A model generated the notes under the pieces. It was given only the letters and a program-made list of their open reading frames with translations. It had not been told where the DNA came from and did not search any database. Both the position numbers and the translations under genes were made by a program. A stretch of 64,000 bases of DNA from Candidatus Rhodoferax randersensis (GTDB lineage: Bacteria; Pseudomonadota; Gammaproteobacteria; Burkholderiales; Burkholderiaceae_C). This document shows, one piece after another, positions 24,678 to 33,915 of this stretch. Location of the stretch: positions 1 through 64,000 of the forward strand of contig JADKEH010000001.1 of the NCBI GenBank assembly GCA_016718155.1, read 5' to 3'. Each line of letters starts with the position of its first letter. The stretch's first letter is position 1.

Positions 24678-25367
24678 ATGCCCAGCGCTTCTCCCTGGGG
24701 CGCCATCGCCCTCACGCTGCAACTGGCGGCCTACAGCACGCTGTTGCTGCTGCTGCTGGGCACGCCGCTGGCGTGGTGGCTGGCGCGCACGCGCTCGTGG
24801 CTCAAGGGACCGGTGGGTGCGCTGGTGGCGCTGCCAATCGTGCTGCCGCCGACTGTGCTGGGTTTTTACCTGCTGGTCAGCATGGGGCCACATGGCCCGG
24901 TGGGCCAACTCACGCAATCGCTTGGGCTCGGCCTGCTGCCCTTCAGTTTTGCCGGGCTGGTGGTGGGTTCGGTGATCTATTCGCTGCCCTTCGTGGTGCA
25001 ACCGCTGCAAAACAGTTTTGAGGCGATCGGTGAGCAGCCGCTGGAAGCCGCCGCCACACTGCGCGCCTCGCCCTGGGACACCTTTGTCAACGTGGTGCTG
25101 CCATTGGCCCGCCCCGGTTACCTGACGGCCTGCGTGATGGGTTTTGCGCACACCGTGGGCGAGTTTGGCGTGGTGCTGATGATCGGCGGCAACATCCCGG
25201 ACAAGACCCGCGTGGTGTCGATCCAGATCTACGACCACGTCGAAGCCATGGAGTACGCCCAGGCCCACGGCCTGGCAGCCGGCATGGTGGTGTTTTCGTT
25301 CGCCGTGCTGCTGCTGCTGTACACCCTCAACCCGACCGGGCGGCGCCAGCGGCGCACTGGCGCATGA
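24678..25367 (+). CDS. modB: molybdate ABC transporter, permease
   Basis: From ATG 24678 the product has 229 residues with five hydrophobic segments. ModB features are GTPLAWWLARTRSWLKGPVG, ALVALPIVLPPTVLGFYLLV, and the EAA loop EQPLEAAATLRASPWDTFVN, where ModC docks. FAHTVGEFGVVLMIGGNIP is a strong ModB/CysT-type signature. It overlaps modC by the ATGA arrangement at 25364. An alternative TTG start is 3 bp upstream. Confidence 0.94.
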   Translation: MPSASPWGAIALTLQLAAYSTLLLLLLGTPLAWWLARTRSWLKGPVGALVALPIVLPPTVLGFYLLVSMGPHGPVGQLTQSLGLGLLPFSFAGLVVGSVIYSLPFVVQPLQNSFEAIGEQPLEAAATLRASPWDTFVNVVLPLARPGYLTACVMGFAHTVGEFGVVLMIGGNIPDKTRVVSIQIYDHVEAMEYAQAHGLAAGMVVFSFAVLLLLYTLNPTGRRQRRTGA

Positions 25368-26449
25368 GCGTCACAAGCGGTCTGCAGGCCCGGCTGCAAC
25401 TTGACCGGGCCGACTTCCGGTTAGACGTGGCACTGGATCTGCCAGGCGGTCAGGTCAGCGCGCTGTTCGGCGCATCCGGCTCGGGCAAGACCAGTTGCCT
25501 GCGCGCCATTGCCGGCCTCGAGCGCGGCGCACGCGGCAGCGTCGTGATCAACGGTGAGGTCTGGCAGGACGATGCCCACCAGCAGTTTGTGCCGGTGCAC
25601 CAGCGCGCGCTGGGCTATGTGTTCCAGGACGCGCAACTGTTCGCACACCTCAACGTGGCCGACAACCTGGCCTTTGGCATGCAGCGGGTACCACCGGCGC
25701 AGCGCCACGTCTCGCTGGACCAGGCGGTGGCGCTGCTGGGCATCGCGCACCTGATGCAGCGCAAGGCCGACACGCTCTCGGGCGGCGAGCGCCAGCGCGT
25801 TTGCATCGCGCGCGCGCTGGCCAGCAGCCCGCGCATCCTGCTGATGGACGAACCCCTGGCCGCGCTGGACGCGGCGCGCAAGGCCGAGATCCTGCCCTAC
25901 CTGGAACAGTTGCACCGCGAACTGGCCATGACCGTGCTCTACGTCAGCCACGCGAGTGACGAAGTGGCGCGCCTGGCCGATCACCTGGTGCTGCTGGACC
26001 ACGGCAAGGTGCTGGCCAGCGGCCCCACCGCCGAGCTGTTGACGCGGCTCGACTTGCCGCTGGCGCATGGCGACGCAGCGGCAGCGGTGCTAGACGCCAC
26101 CATCGTCGGCCACGACGCGCCCTACCACCTGAGTCTGGCGCGTTTTGCCGGCGGCGAACTGAGCATTGCGCGCCAGTCACTGGCCATGGGCCAGGCGCTG
26201 CGCATCCGCGTGCAGGCGCGTGACGTCAGCCTGAGTCTGCAGCGCCCCAGCGGCACCAGCATTCTCAACATCCTGCCGGTGCACGTGCTGGCCCTGTCGC
26301 CGGACAGTCCGGGCCAGGTGATGGTGCGTCTGGACTGTGGCGGTTGCGCCCTGCTGGCCCGCATCACCGAGAAGTCGGCGCACGGCCTGGCGCTGGAGCC
26401 CGGCCTGGCCGTGTTTGCCCAGATCAAGGGCGTGGCCATTCTGGGATAG
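25364..26449 (+). CDS. modC: molybdate ABC transporter, ATP-binding protein
   Basis: The protein has 361 residues. Walker A is ALFGASGSGKTSCLRAIAGL; the signature is TLSGGERQRVCIARALASSP, followed by Walker B ILLMDEPLAALD and the switch His in VLYVSHASDEVARLAD. The C-terminal part (about 290-361) is a Mop/TOBE domain (PSGTSILNILPVHVLAL, then ITEKSAHGLALEPGL) that binds molybdate. It completes modABC. No ModE gene is adjacent. Confidence 0.95.
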   Translation: MSVTSGLQARLQLDRADFRLDVALDLPGGQVSALFGASGSGKTSCLRAIAGLERGARGSVVINGEVWQDDAHQQFVPVHQRALGYVFQDAQLFAHLNVADNLAFGMQRVPPAQRHVSLDQAVALLGIAHLMQRKADTLSGGERQRVCIARALASSPRILLMDEPLAALDAARKAEILPYLEQLHRELAMTVLYVSHASDEVARLADHLVLLDHGKVLASGPTAELLTRLDLPLAHGDAAAAVLDATIVGHDAPYHLSLARFAGGELSIARQSLAMGQALRIRVQARDVSLSLQRPSGTSILNILPVHVLALSPDSPGQVMVRLDCGGCALLARITEKSAHGLALEPGLAVFAQIKGVAILG

Positions 26450-26492
26450 CGTTTCCCAGCGAGTGTCGGTCCCATCCCAACAAGGAACCCCC

Positions 26493-28565
26493 ATGAAGCG
26501 CCTTACCCCTGCTCTGCTGGTCACCTGCCTGCTGGGCGCTTGCGCCAGCGCCCCGCCAGACTTCAATTACCAAGCCCCACAACAACCCGAATCCGCCAGC
26601 GGCTACACCGACAAACCAGGCTGGGCGACGCAGCGCTTTAGCGTGGCCGCGGCCAATCCGCTGGCCACCGATGCGGGTTACCAAGTGCTCAAGGCCGGTG
26701 GCTCGGCGGTGGACGCCGCTATTGCCGTGCAGATGGTGCTGACCCTGGTGGAGCCACAATCGAGCGGCATCGGCGGCGGCGCCTTCTTGCTGCACTTCGA
26801 TGGCCGCGAGGTGCAGGCTTACGATGGCCGCGAGACCGCACCGGCGCTCGCCACCGAGCAGCTCTTTCTGCGCGCCGACGGCAAACCCATGGCCTTCATC
26901 GACGCCGTGGTCGGTGGCCGCAGCGTGGGCACGCCCGGCACGGTGCGCATGTTGGAGCTGGCGCACCAACGGCACGGCAAGTTGCCCTGGCGTCAATTGT
27001 TCGCGCCTGCCATCGGCCTGGCCGAGCAAGGCTTCAAAGTCAGCCCGCGCCTGCACACGCTGCTGGCCAGCGATCCGCATTTGAAGAAAGACCCGGTAGC
27101 CGGCGCCTACTTTTACGCACCCGACGGCAAGCCCCACCCGGTGGGCCATCTGCTGCGCAACCCTGAGCTGGCGCATGTGCTGCGGCTCATCGCCACGCAA
27201 GGCGCCAAGGGGCTGATGCAGGGCGACGTGGCGCAGGCGATGGTGGTCAAGGTGCAAGGTCACGCCAGCAACCCTGGCCTATTGAGCCTGGCCGACCTCG
27301 CCGCCTACCAGCCCAAGCAGCGCGCCGCCCTGTGCCACCCCTGGCGCGCTGCCGCCAAGGACTACCGTGTTTGTGGCTTTCCACCACCGAGCTCGGGCGC
27401 CATTGCCATCGGCCAGATGCTGGGCATGCTGGAGCACACGCCTGCCGCCACGCTGGGCCTGGAGCAAGGGCTGCCATCGGCACCCTGGTTGCACCTCTAC
27501 ACCGAAGCCGCGCGGCTGGCCTTTGCCGACCGCGCGCAGTACGTGGCCGACCCCGACTTCGTCGAGGCACCCGGTGGCAACTGGGCCAGCTTGCTCGACA
27601 GCGGCTACCTGGCGCAACGCGCCAAGCTGATCGGTCCGACCAGCATGAAAAGCGGCCAGCCCGGCACGCCCGGCGCGGTGAAGAGCGAGTATGCGGCCAT
27701 GCCCGAACAAGTGGAGTACGGCACCAGCCACATCAGCATCGTCGATGCGACGGGACAGGCGCTGGCGATGACCACCACCATCGAAGCGGGCTTTGGTTCG
27801 CGCCTGATGGTCAACACGGGTGGCGGGCGCAGCGGCGGCTTTTTGCTCAACAACGAGCTGACCGACTTCAGCCTGGCCCCGCGCGATGCCAGCGGCGCAC
27901 CCATTGCCAACCGCGTGCAAGGCGGCAAGCGCCCACGCTCCTCCATGTCACCCACGCTGGTATTCGAGCAGCCCAGCGGCCAACTGGTGATGAGCGCGGG
28001 CAGCCCCGGCGGCGCGCTGATCATCCACTTCACGGCCAAGGCGCTGTACGGCACGCTGCAGTGGGGCCTTAACGCCCAACAAGCCATCAACCTGCCCAAC
28101 TTCGGCTCCTTGAACGGCCCCACGCTGCTGGAAGAAAAGCGCTTTGCGCCCGCCACCGTTGAAGCCCTGAAGGCGCGCGGCCACGAGGTGCGCGAGCTCG
28201 ACATGACCAGCGGCCTGCAAGCCATCCAGAAGACCCCGACCGGCTACTTCGGCGGCGCCGATCCACGCCGTGAGGGGGTGGTGATGGGGATTAACGGTTG
28301 TGGCGGGGGGGGTGTGCTGCCCGCAAGACCCCGGGGGGGGGTTGAAGAGGGCCCTCTGCTCCTGGCCTGTCGCTACCTGGGGACAGCCAGCCTAGCGCGC
28401 GCGCAGGGCCTCACCTCGCCTGGGCATACAGGGGCGGCGGTGTTGGTGATTCCGGCGGCCCGGCGAGCGCGCTTCGGTCGGGGGCATTTGCTTCTGGCTG
28501 TCCAACAATCGGCGATTCGCAGCATGCTGCGGCAACACATCGTCCAGCACCACACCACCCCGTAG
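26493..28565 (+). CDS. ggt: gamma-glutamyltransferase, lipoprotein-type, with readthrough C-terminus
   Basis: From ATG 26493 the protein begins with a lipoprotein signal (TPALLVTCLLGACAS) and the GGT body: WATQRFSVAAANPLATDAGY, GGSAVDAAIAVQMVLTLVEP and SGIGGGAFLLHFDG. The autoprocessing site is EYGTSHISIVDATG; the Thr becomes the small-subunit N-terminus. The family end GYFGGADPRREGVVMG should be followed by Asp and stop, but GGGG at 28286-28289 is one G short, so the frame misses the TAA at 28292. It continues for about 90 nonconserved codons to 28565. The natural end is almost certainly 28294. GGTs cleave glutathione in the periplasm. Confidence 0.9.
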   Translation: MKRLTPALLVTCLLGACASAPPDFNYQAPQQPESASGYTDKPGWATQRFSVAAANPLATDAGYQVLKAGGSAVDAAIAVQMVLTLVEPQSSGIGGGAFLLHFDGREVQAYDGRETAPALATEQLFLRADGKPMAFIDAVVGGRSVGTPGTVRMLELAHQRHGKLPWRQLFAPAIGLAEQGFKVSPRLHTLLASDPHLKKDPVAGAYFYAPDGKPHPVGHLLRNPELAHVLRLIATQGAKGLMQGDVAQAMVVKVQGHASNPGLLSLADLAAYQPKQRAALCHPWRAAAKDYRVCGFPPPSSGAIAIGQMLGMLEHTPAATLGLEQGLPSAPWLHLYTEAARLAFADRAQYVADPDFVEAPGGNWASLLDSGYLAQRAKLIGPTSMKSGQPGTPGAVKSEYAAMPEQVEYGTSHISIVDATGQALAMTTTIEAGFGSRLMVNTGGGRSGGFLLNNELTDFSLAPRDASGAPIANRVQGGKRPRSSMSPTLVFEQPSGQLVMSAGSPGGALIIHFTAKALYGTLQWGLNAQQAINLPNFGSLNGPTLLEEKRFAPATVEALKARGHEVRELDMTSGLQAIQKTPTGYFGGADPRREGVVMGINGCGGGGVLPARPRGGVEEGPLLLACRYLGTASLARAQGLTSPGHTGAAVLVIPAARRARFGRGHLLLAVQQSAIRSMLRQHIVQHHTTP

Positions 28566-28612
28566 CGCTGCCACGGCGCATGGCAAGGTGTTGCGCGCAT
28601 GGCCGGTTTACC

Positions 28613-29068
28613 TCAAGCAGACTGGCGTTTGGGTTTGATCACTATCGTTCGAACGACACCCGGGCCCCGGCTGCGGCCACGGGCAGGCGCGATGGCATGG
28701 GCGGTGTGCAGCGATTGAGTCGGCGCACAAGTCAGCGAAGCCAAGGTGTCAACCAGTTCCTTTTTCAAGGCCTTCAACTGGCGGATGTGGGCATCAATCT
28801 GCGCCATCTTGGATTGAAGTTGCAGCTCAATATCGGTGCGATTCAATTTGCCCTGGGTGAGCTGCGGCAATAGGGCTCTGATCTCAGCTAGCGAAAATCC
28901 CAGCGACTGCGCACCGCGCACAAAGCGCACGACCCCGATGTAGGCCTCCGAGTAAAGCCGATAGCCGTTGGCCTGACGCTCAGGCGCAGTGAGAATGCCC
29001 TGTTTTTCATAGTAGCGAACGGTGTCAGTCGATACGCTGGCGGCTTTGGCCAATTGGCTGATGTTCAT
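28613..29068 (-). CDS. MerR-family transcriptional regulator
   Basis: The protein has 151 residues. The N-terminal MerR helix-turn-helix (MNISQLAKAASVSTDTVRYY, then EKQGILTAPERQANGYRLY) is followed by a long dimerisation helix (about 80-115). The C-terminus is short and basic, with one Cys (LASLTCAPTQS). There is no metal-binding CxxxxxxC pattern as in CueR/MerR, so it is closer to aldehyde- or redox-responsive members such as AdhR/NmlR. It is divergent from the metallo-beta-lactamase gene, whose promoter has MerR-type geometry. About 320 bp between this gene and the natural ggt stop hold no recognisable gene, only G-rich sequence. Confidence 0.9.
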   Translation of the reverse strand: MNISQLAKAASVSTDTVRYYEKQGILTAPERQANGYRLYSEAYIGVVRFVRGAQSLGFSLAEIRALLPQLTQGKLNRTDIELQLQSKMAQIDAHIRQLKALKKELVDTLASLTCAPTQSLHTAHAIAPARGRSRGPGVVRTIVIKPKRQSA

Positions 29069-29128
29069 GTCACTCCTTCCGTTGCGCAGGCGCGCAAGTC
29101 AGCGGCAATGTCCGCAAGAAAAAGATGC

Positions 29129-29160
29129 TTGACATTGGAGCATAGACCAAGCTTTACGCT
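29129..29160 (+). promoter_or_regulatory. MerR-type promoter of the metallo-beta-lactamase gene
   Basis: TTGACA at 29129-29134 is followed by a 20-bp spacer and TACGCT at 29155-29160. The spacer holds the dyad TTGGAGCATAGACCAA. Overlong 19-20 bp spacers with a centred dyad are the hallmark of promoters untwisted by MerR-family activators, and the TTGGAG half-site resembles AdhR/NmlR operators. It points to the gene at 29188, away from the MerR gene. Confidence 0.65.
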
Positions 29161-29187
29161 CTCACTTTTGATAGCAGGAGTTCCATC

Positions 29188-30093
29188 ATGTTTCGACCCG
29201 TTCTTGCCAAGCTGCTGCTCGCACTGGCTTTGTCCAATTCAGTTGCCACCTCATTGGCCGCTGGCTCGTCTGCGCCCGATGTGGGCTTTGCCATCATCAA
29301 GACCTCACAAGTGGCCGTGCGCGAGGGGATGCTCGTGCCCGGTGGAAGTTTTCTCAAGCAGATCAACTCCAACTTCTCGGCATTTTTGATCAAGCACCGG
29401 CAAGACTACTTGCTGTTTGACACCGGCATGGGTCGCCAGATAGATAGTCAATACCAACAGGACATGCCGATGTGGCTGCGCCTGTTTTTCAAGTATGACC
29501 ACCCGGTGGTTTCGGCACGCGAACAGCTCGACAAAGCGGGCCTGCCACCCCTGCGGCGCGTCATTTTGAGCCACAGCCATTGGGATCATGCAAGCGGTGT
29601 GCTGGACTTTCCAGAGGTCAAAATTGGTGTCTCGGCACCCGAGAAGGATGCGATTGACCATGCCAGAAGCGGTGCCGCCACCACCTGGCCCTCCCAGGTG
29701 ACGGGTGCTGCGGTTCAGTGGGAAATTCTGGACTTCAAGTCAGGCCCTTACAAAGGCTACGCACAAAGCCTGGATCTGTACCAGGATGGCACCGTCGTGC
29801 TGGTTCCCATGCCTGGCCACACGCCAGGCTCCATCGGCTTGTTTGTCACGGTCGATTCGGGCGCCGTGTACTTCTTCATTGGCGATGTCGCGTGGACCCA
29901 AGACGCCGTTCTGGCCGGTGCGCCCAAATTTTGGGCCGCAGAATTGCTGGTAGACAAGAACACCAGTCAAACCCTGGCCAGCGTCACGCAGGTGCGTACC
30001 CTGCAGCAAATCGCATCAGGCCTGGTCGTGGTTCCCGCGCACGACAGCAAGGTACAGGACGCTTTGGGTTACTTCCCGAACTGGGTCAAGTAG
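29188..30093 (+). CDS. exported metallo-beta-lactamase-fold hydrolase
   Basis: The protein has 301 residues and a signal peptide (about 1-25, ending SLAAG). The MBL motif is HSHWDHASG near residue 130; PMPGHTPGSIGLFV gives the third His, FIGDVAWTQDAVL the bridging Asp, and VVPAHDSK the last His. The overall shape resembles quorum-quenching lactonases and related N-acyl homoserine lactonase-like hydrolases of the MBL superfamily, but the substrate cannot be read from the sequence. It is likely induced by the divergent MerR protein. Confidence 0.88.
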   Translation: MFRPVLAKLLLALALSNSVATSLAAGSSAPDVGFAIIKTSQVAVREGMLVPGGSFLKQINSNFSAFLIKHRQDYLLFDTGMGRQIDSQYQQDMPMWLRLFFKYDHPVVSAREQLDKAGLPPLRRVILSHSHWDHASGVLDFPEVKIGVSAPEKDAIDHARSGAATTWPSQVTGAAVQWEILDFKSGPYKGYAQSLDLYQDGTVVLVPMPGHTPGSIGLFVTVDSGAVYFFIGDVAWTQDAVLAGAPKFWAAELLVDKNTSQTLASVTQVRTLQQIASGLVVVPAHDSKVQDALGYFPNWVK

Positions 30094-30234
30094 GCTTGGT
30101 TCGTATTGCAGGCTTGGCGGCTGTCCAGCAGCCGGCATGCTGAAGCAACTCATCGTCAACTACAGAATTCAGAGCGCCCACCCCTCCACCGGACTGCGTA
30201 CTCCTGGCCAAATTGGCTTCAGAAGGCCGCCCTT

Positions 30235-30332
30235 CCAGCAGCGGGGTGGGGGCACACGCCAAAGTGAGGTCAATGAGGAGCCCGAAGGGCGGGGGACACG
30301 AACGGCGGCGTGTGCCTCCACCCTGCTGCGGG
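30235..30332. repeat. 26-bp imperfect inverted repeat
   Basis: Left arm CCAGCAGCGGGGTGGGGGCA then CACGCC at 30235-30260; right arm GGCGTGTGCCTCCACCCTGC then TGCGGG at 30307-30332. About 23 of 26 positions pair, around a 46-bp centre. It occupies much of the 320-bp stretch between the MBL gene and the PBP gene (30094-30413), which holds no credible gene. It may be a bidirectional hairpin or a small mobile repeat. Confidence 0.6.
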
Positions 30333-30413
30333 TCCAGCACAACAGCTCCGCACAAAAGCCTCTACCGGCCATCAAGGACAATCGCCTCTGCTTTGCATGC
30401 CACCCTCCTGCCG

Positions 30414-32735
30414 ATGACCAGCCCCGCTCCCGATTCCACCCACCCCTCCTTGCGCCGCTTTCTGCGCGCACCCTGGCCGGGTCGGTTCCTGAAAGCAGTG
30501 GCCGCCCTGGCAGCCCTGGGCGCGATCGCGCTGCTGGTGGCCATCGTGCTGATCACGCCGCAGTTGCCGGACCTGGGCACCCTCACCCACTACCAACCCA
30601 AGCAGCCGCTGCGGGTGTTCACCAGCGACGGCGTGCAAATCGGTGGCTTTGGCACCGAGCGGCGCGTCTACCAGTCGATCGAACAGATCCCCCAACTGAT
30701 GAAGGACAGCCTGCTGGCGGTGGAGGATGCACGCTACTACGAGCATGGCGGCATCGATCTCATCAGCGTTGCGCGGGCGGTGGTGTCCATCGTGTCGGGC
30801 GGCTTGGTGCGACGCATCAGCGGCGGCTCGACCATTACCCAGCAGGTGGCCCGCACCTTTCTGCTCAGTCAGGCGCGCACGGTCGACCGCAAGTTCCGCG
30901 AAGCGCTGTTATCACTGCGCATCGAAGCCACGCTGAGCAAGGATCAGATCCTGGCGCTGTACATGAACCAGATCTACCTGGGCTCGCGCGCTTACGGGTT
31001 TGAAGCCGCCGCGCAAACCTACTTCGGCAAGACACTGGCCAGCCTCAGCGTGGCCGAATGCGCCATGCTGGCGGGTCTGCCGCAGAACCCGCACTACGCC
31101 AACCCGATACGCAACCCCGAGCGCGCGCGCAACCGTCAGTTGGTGGCGCTGACCTTGATGCGCAAGCATGGCGTCATCAACGAGGCGCAGTTTCAGGCCG
31201 CCAAGGCCGAAAAGCTGGTGGTGCGAAAGTTGGACGAGGTGGAAGTGCACGCCGAGCACGTGGCCGAAATGGCACGCGCGCAGGTGTTTGCGCAGTTTGG
31301 CGAGAAGGCCTACACGCAGGGCATTGACGTCACGACCACCCTGGTCGCCGCCGAGCAGCACGCGGCCTGGCAGGCGCTGCGTCGCACGCTGATCGAGCAC
31401 ACCTTGCGCCAGCCCTGGCGCGGGCCGGAAGACCACGAGGACCTGAGCGCCGAGCTGCAAGACGACGACCCCGCCGTTGCACAAGTGCTGTCGGGCGTGG
31501 ACGACGATGAAGACTTGCGCGCGGCCATCGTCACCCGCGCCAGCCCGAGCACAGTGACCGCCGTGCTGGCCTCGGGCGAAGTGATCCGCATCGACAAGGC
31601 CGGGCTGCGCCAGGCCCAGCCTGGGTTTGGCCCCAAGGCGCCCAAGGCGCTGGCCGTGCGACGCGGCGCCGTGGTGCGCGTGCTGCAGCAGGGCAAGGCC
31701 TGGACGCTGACGCAGTGGCCCGAGGCCGAAGGCGCACTGGTGGCGCTGAACCCGGCCAATGGCGAGGTGCGCGCCCTGGTCGGCGGATTTGACTTTCAGC
31801 GCAACCAGTTCAACCACGTCACGCAGGGCTGGCGCCAACCGGGCTCCAGCTACAAGCCCTTCATCTACGCCGCCGCCATGGAGCACGGCGTGATGCCCGA
31901 GACCCTGGTCAACGACATGCCGCTGAGCAACGTGGGCGACTGGTCGCCGTCCAACTCGGACGGCAGCACCGATGGCCCCATCACCGTGCGCGAGGCGCTG
32001 ACGCGCTCCAAGAACCTGGTCACCATCCGCCTGGTGCAACTGCTGGGTGCAGCGCGCATGCGCGACTGGACCGCGCGCTTTGGCTTCGATGCACAGCGCC
32101 AGCCCGACAACCTGACCCTGGCTCTGGGCACCGGCGCCACCACACCGCTGCAACTGGCCAGCGCCTACGGTGTGCTGGCTAATGGCGGCTACCTGCTGCC
32201 GGCCACGCTGATTCGCCGCATTGCCAGCAGCACTGGCGAGGTGATTTTTGAGGCGCCGACTTCACCCCTGTCCGAATCGCTGCGCGTCACCAGCGAGCGC
32301 AATACCTTCATCACCGGCACGCTGCTGCAGGAGGTAACACGCAGCGGTACCGCCGCGCGCGCCCAGGCGACCCTGCAACGCCCCGACCTGTATGGCAAGA
32401 CCGGCACCACCAACGAGGTGGTGGACGCCTGGTTTGCCGGCTTCCAGCCCAATCTGGTGGCCGTGGTCTGGCTCGGCCACGACAACCCGCGCAGCCTGGG
32501 CAGCCATGCCTCCAGGCGCCACGCTGGCACTGCCGGCCTGGATCGACTTCATGGGCGCCGCACTGAAGAACGTGCCGGTACGCGAACTCACGGCGCCAGA
32601 GGGCGTGATCAAGATCGACGGCAACTGGCGCTACGCCGAATGGGCGCTGGGTGGCGGCATCGTCTCGCTGGGCCTGGACAACGAGCCCATCAGCCCGGCG
32701 CTCATCCCGCAGCCGCCGCCAAGCGCCGCCCCTGA
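30414..32735 (+). CDS. penicillin-binding protein 1A, C-terminus frameshifted
   Basis: From ATG 30414 (MTSPAPDSTHPSLRRFLRAP) there is one TM helix (residues about 25-45). The GT51 glycosyltransferase has AVEDARYYEHGGIDLISVAR, GGSTITQQVARTF and MNQIYLGSRAYGFEAAAQTY. The transpeptidase has PGSSYKPFIYAAAME (SxxK), SNSDG (SxN) and KTGTTNEVVDAWFAG. After GHDNPRSLG a +1 shift near 32509-32514 diverts the frame; the other frame continues GATLALPAWIDFMGAALKNV and stops at 32739. Class A PBP, builds peptidoglycan. Probably intact in reality. A long in-frame upstream extension is noncoding hairpin sequence. Confidence 0.92.
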   Translation: MTSPAPDSTHPSLRRFLRAPWPGRFLKAVAALAALGAIALLVAIVLITPQLPDLGTLTHYQPKQPLRVFTSDGVQIGGFGTERRVYQSIEQIPQLMKDSLLAVEDARYYEHGGIDLISVARAVVSIVSGGLVRRISGGSTITQQVARTFLLSQARTVDRKFREALLSLRIEATLSKDQILALYMNQIYLGSRAYGFEAAAQTYFGKTLASLSVAECAMLAGLPQNPHYANPIRNPERARNRQLVALTLMRKHGVINEAQFQAAKAEKLVVRKLDEVEVHAEHVAEMARAQVFAQFGEKAYTQGIDVTTTLVAAEQHAAWQALRRTLIEHTLRQPWRGPEDHEDLSAELQDDDPAVAQVLSGVDDDEDLRAAIVTRASPSTVTAVLASGEVIRIDKAGLRQAQPGFGPKAPKALAVRRGAVVRVLQQGKAWTLTQWPEAEGALVALNPANGEVRALVGGFDFQRNQFNHVTQGWRQPGSSYKPFIYAAAMEHGVMPETLVNDMPLSNVGDWSPSNSDGSTDGPITVREALTRSKNLVTIRLVQLLGAARMRDWTARFGFDAQRQPDNLTLALGTGATTPLQLASAYGVLANGGYLLPATLIRRIASSTGEVIFEAPTSPLSESLRVTSERNTFITGTLLQEVTRSGTAARAQATLQRPDLYGKTGTTNEVVDAWFAGFQPNLVAVVWLGHDNPRSLGSHASRRHAGTAGLDRLHGRRTEERAGTRTHGARGRDQDRRQLALRRMGAGWRHRLAGPGQRAHQPGAHPAAAAKRRP

Positions 32736-33901
32736 CTGACGCCATAGCGCCAGATCATTCCCAACGTCAGCGCCAGAAAGGGCAACACCGTCCAGTTGAC
32801 GGCGGCCCAGCCGAAGCCGTTGAGCAGGCCACCCGCCGAGAACGACGCCAGGCTGACCACGGCGAACATCACGAAGTCATGCGCGGCCTGGGTTTTGGCG
32901 CGCTCACTGGGCCGATAGGCTTGTGTCAGCAGCGTGGTGCCGCCGATGAACAGAAAGTTCCAGCCAACCCCCAGCAGGATCAGCCCCGACAGGAAGTGCA
33001 GGAACGCATTGCCCGACAAGGCAATGGCCACATGCCCGACCAGCAGCAGCGTGCCGCAGGCCATGATGCGCAGCACACCAAAGCGCAGAATCAGATTGCC
33101 GGTGAAGAACGAGGGCACGAACATGCCCAGCACATGCCACTGAATGACGGTGGCCGCATCGCCCAGTGACTGCCCACAGATCTGCATCGCCAGGGGCGTG
33201 GCTGTCATCACCATCAGCATCACGGCGTACCCCACGGTCGAGCCGGTCAGCGCGGTCAAAAAGATCGGCTGCCGCATGATCACGCTCAGCGCGCGAGCAC
33301 TCTCGTGCGACTGAACAGGGCCGCCGATCACCGGCAGCTTGAGCCGGGTCACCAAGGCCAGCGCGAACACCCCCAGCACGGCCATCACCAAATAGGAGGC
33401 CGCGAAAGGCACCGGCCCCAGCCCCTGCGTGAAGCGCGCGATATTGGGCCCGGCCAGCGCCGCCACCACACCACCGACCATCACCCATGAGATCGCTCGG
33501 CTCTTGAAGTCCGGGCTGGCGCAATCGGCTGCGGCAAAGCGGTAGTACTGGGCAAAACCTTGATAGCCACCGACCAGCATGTTGGCACCCACGAACAGCC
33601 AGAAGCTGTCCAAGGCAATGGCTGCCGCCGCGACGACGCCGGCCAGAATGCCCAGCAAGGTGCCCAGCGCAAAGCCCTGTTTGCGGCCAAAGCGCTGCAT
33701 CATCAGCGAGGCCGGAATCATGGTCGCGGCGGCGGCCACCATCATCAAGGCAATCGGCAGCGTGGCCAGGCCCTTGCTGCTGGCAAGGCGCTGGCCGACC
33801 AGGCCCGAAATCGTCATGACCAGCACCGAGCTGGTTTGGAACAAGGCTTGCGCGCCGGCCAGTAGCGCGACGTTGCGCTGTTCGGTAAGGGTTGGGTTCA
33901 T
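32702..33901 (-). CDS. MFS transporter
   Basis: From ATG 33901 the protein has 399 residues and about 12 hydrophobic segments. MFS features include MMQRFGRKQGFALGTLLG (the loop 2-3 motif variant). It starts 14 bp after the DsrE gene on the same strand, so the two are probably co-transcribed and controlled by the palindrome at 34294. Its substrate is unknown; the neighbourhood suggests a sulfur compound. The 3' end overlaps the convergent PBP1A end by about 35 bp. Confidence 0.85.
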   Translation of the reverse strand: MNPTLTEQRNVALLAGAQALFQTSSVLVMTISGLVGQRLASSKGLATLPIALMMVAAAATMIPASLMMQRFGRKQGFALGTLLGILAGVVAAAAIALDSFWLFVGANMLVGGYQGFAQYYRFAAADCASPDFKSRAISWVMVGGVVAALAGPNIARFTQGLGPVPFAASYLVMAVLGVFALALVTRLKLPVIGGPVQSHESARALSVIMRQPIFLTALTGSTVGYAVMLMVMTATPLAMQICGQSLGDAATVIQWHVLGMFVPSFFTGNLILRFGVLRIMACGTLLLVGHVAIALSGNAFLHFLSGLILLGVGWNFLFIGGTTLLTQAYRPSERAKTQAAHDFVMFAVVSLASFSAGGLLNGFGWAAVNWTVLPFLALTLGMIWRYGVSQGRRLAAAAG

Positions 33902-33915
33902 GGCTTGCGGTCGGT

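Noticed and set aside
28373..28600. Small reverse-strand ORF after ggt
   Set aside because: Arg/Cys-rich composition with no domain; it lies in G-rich sequence that probably contains errors.
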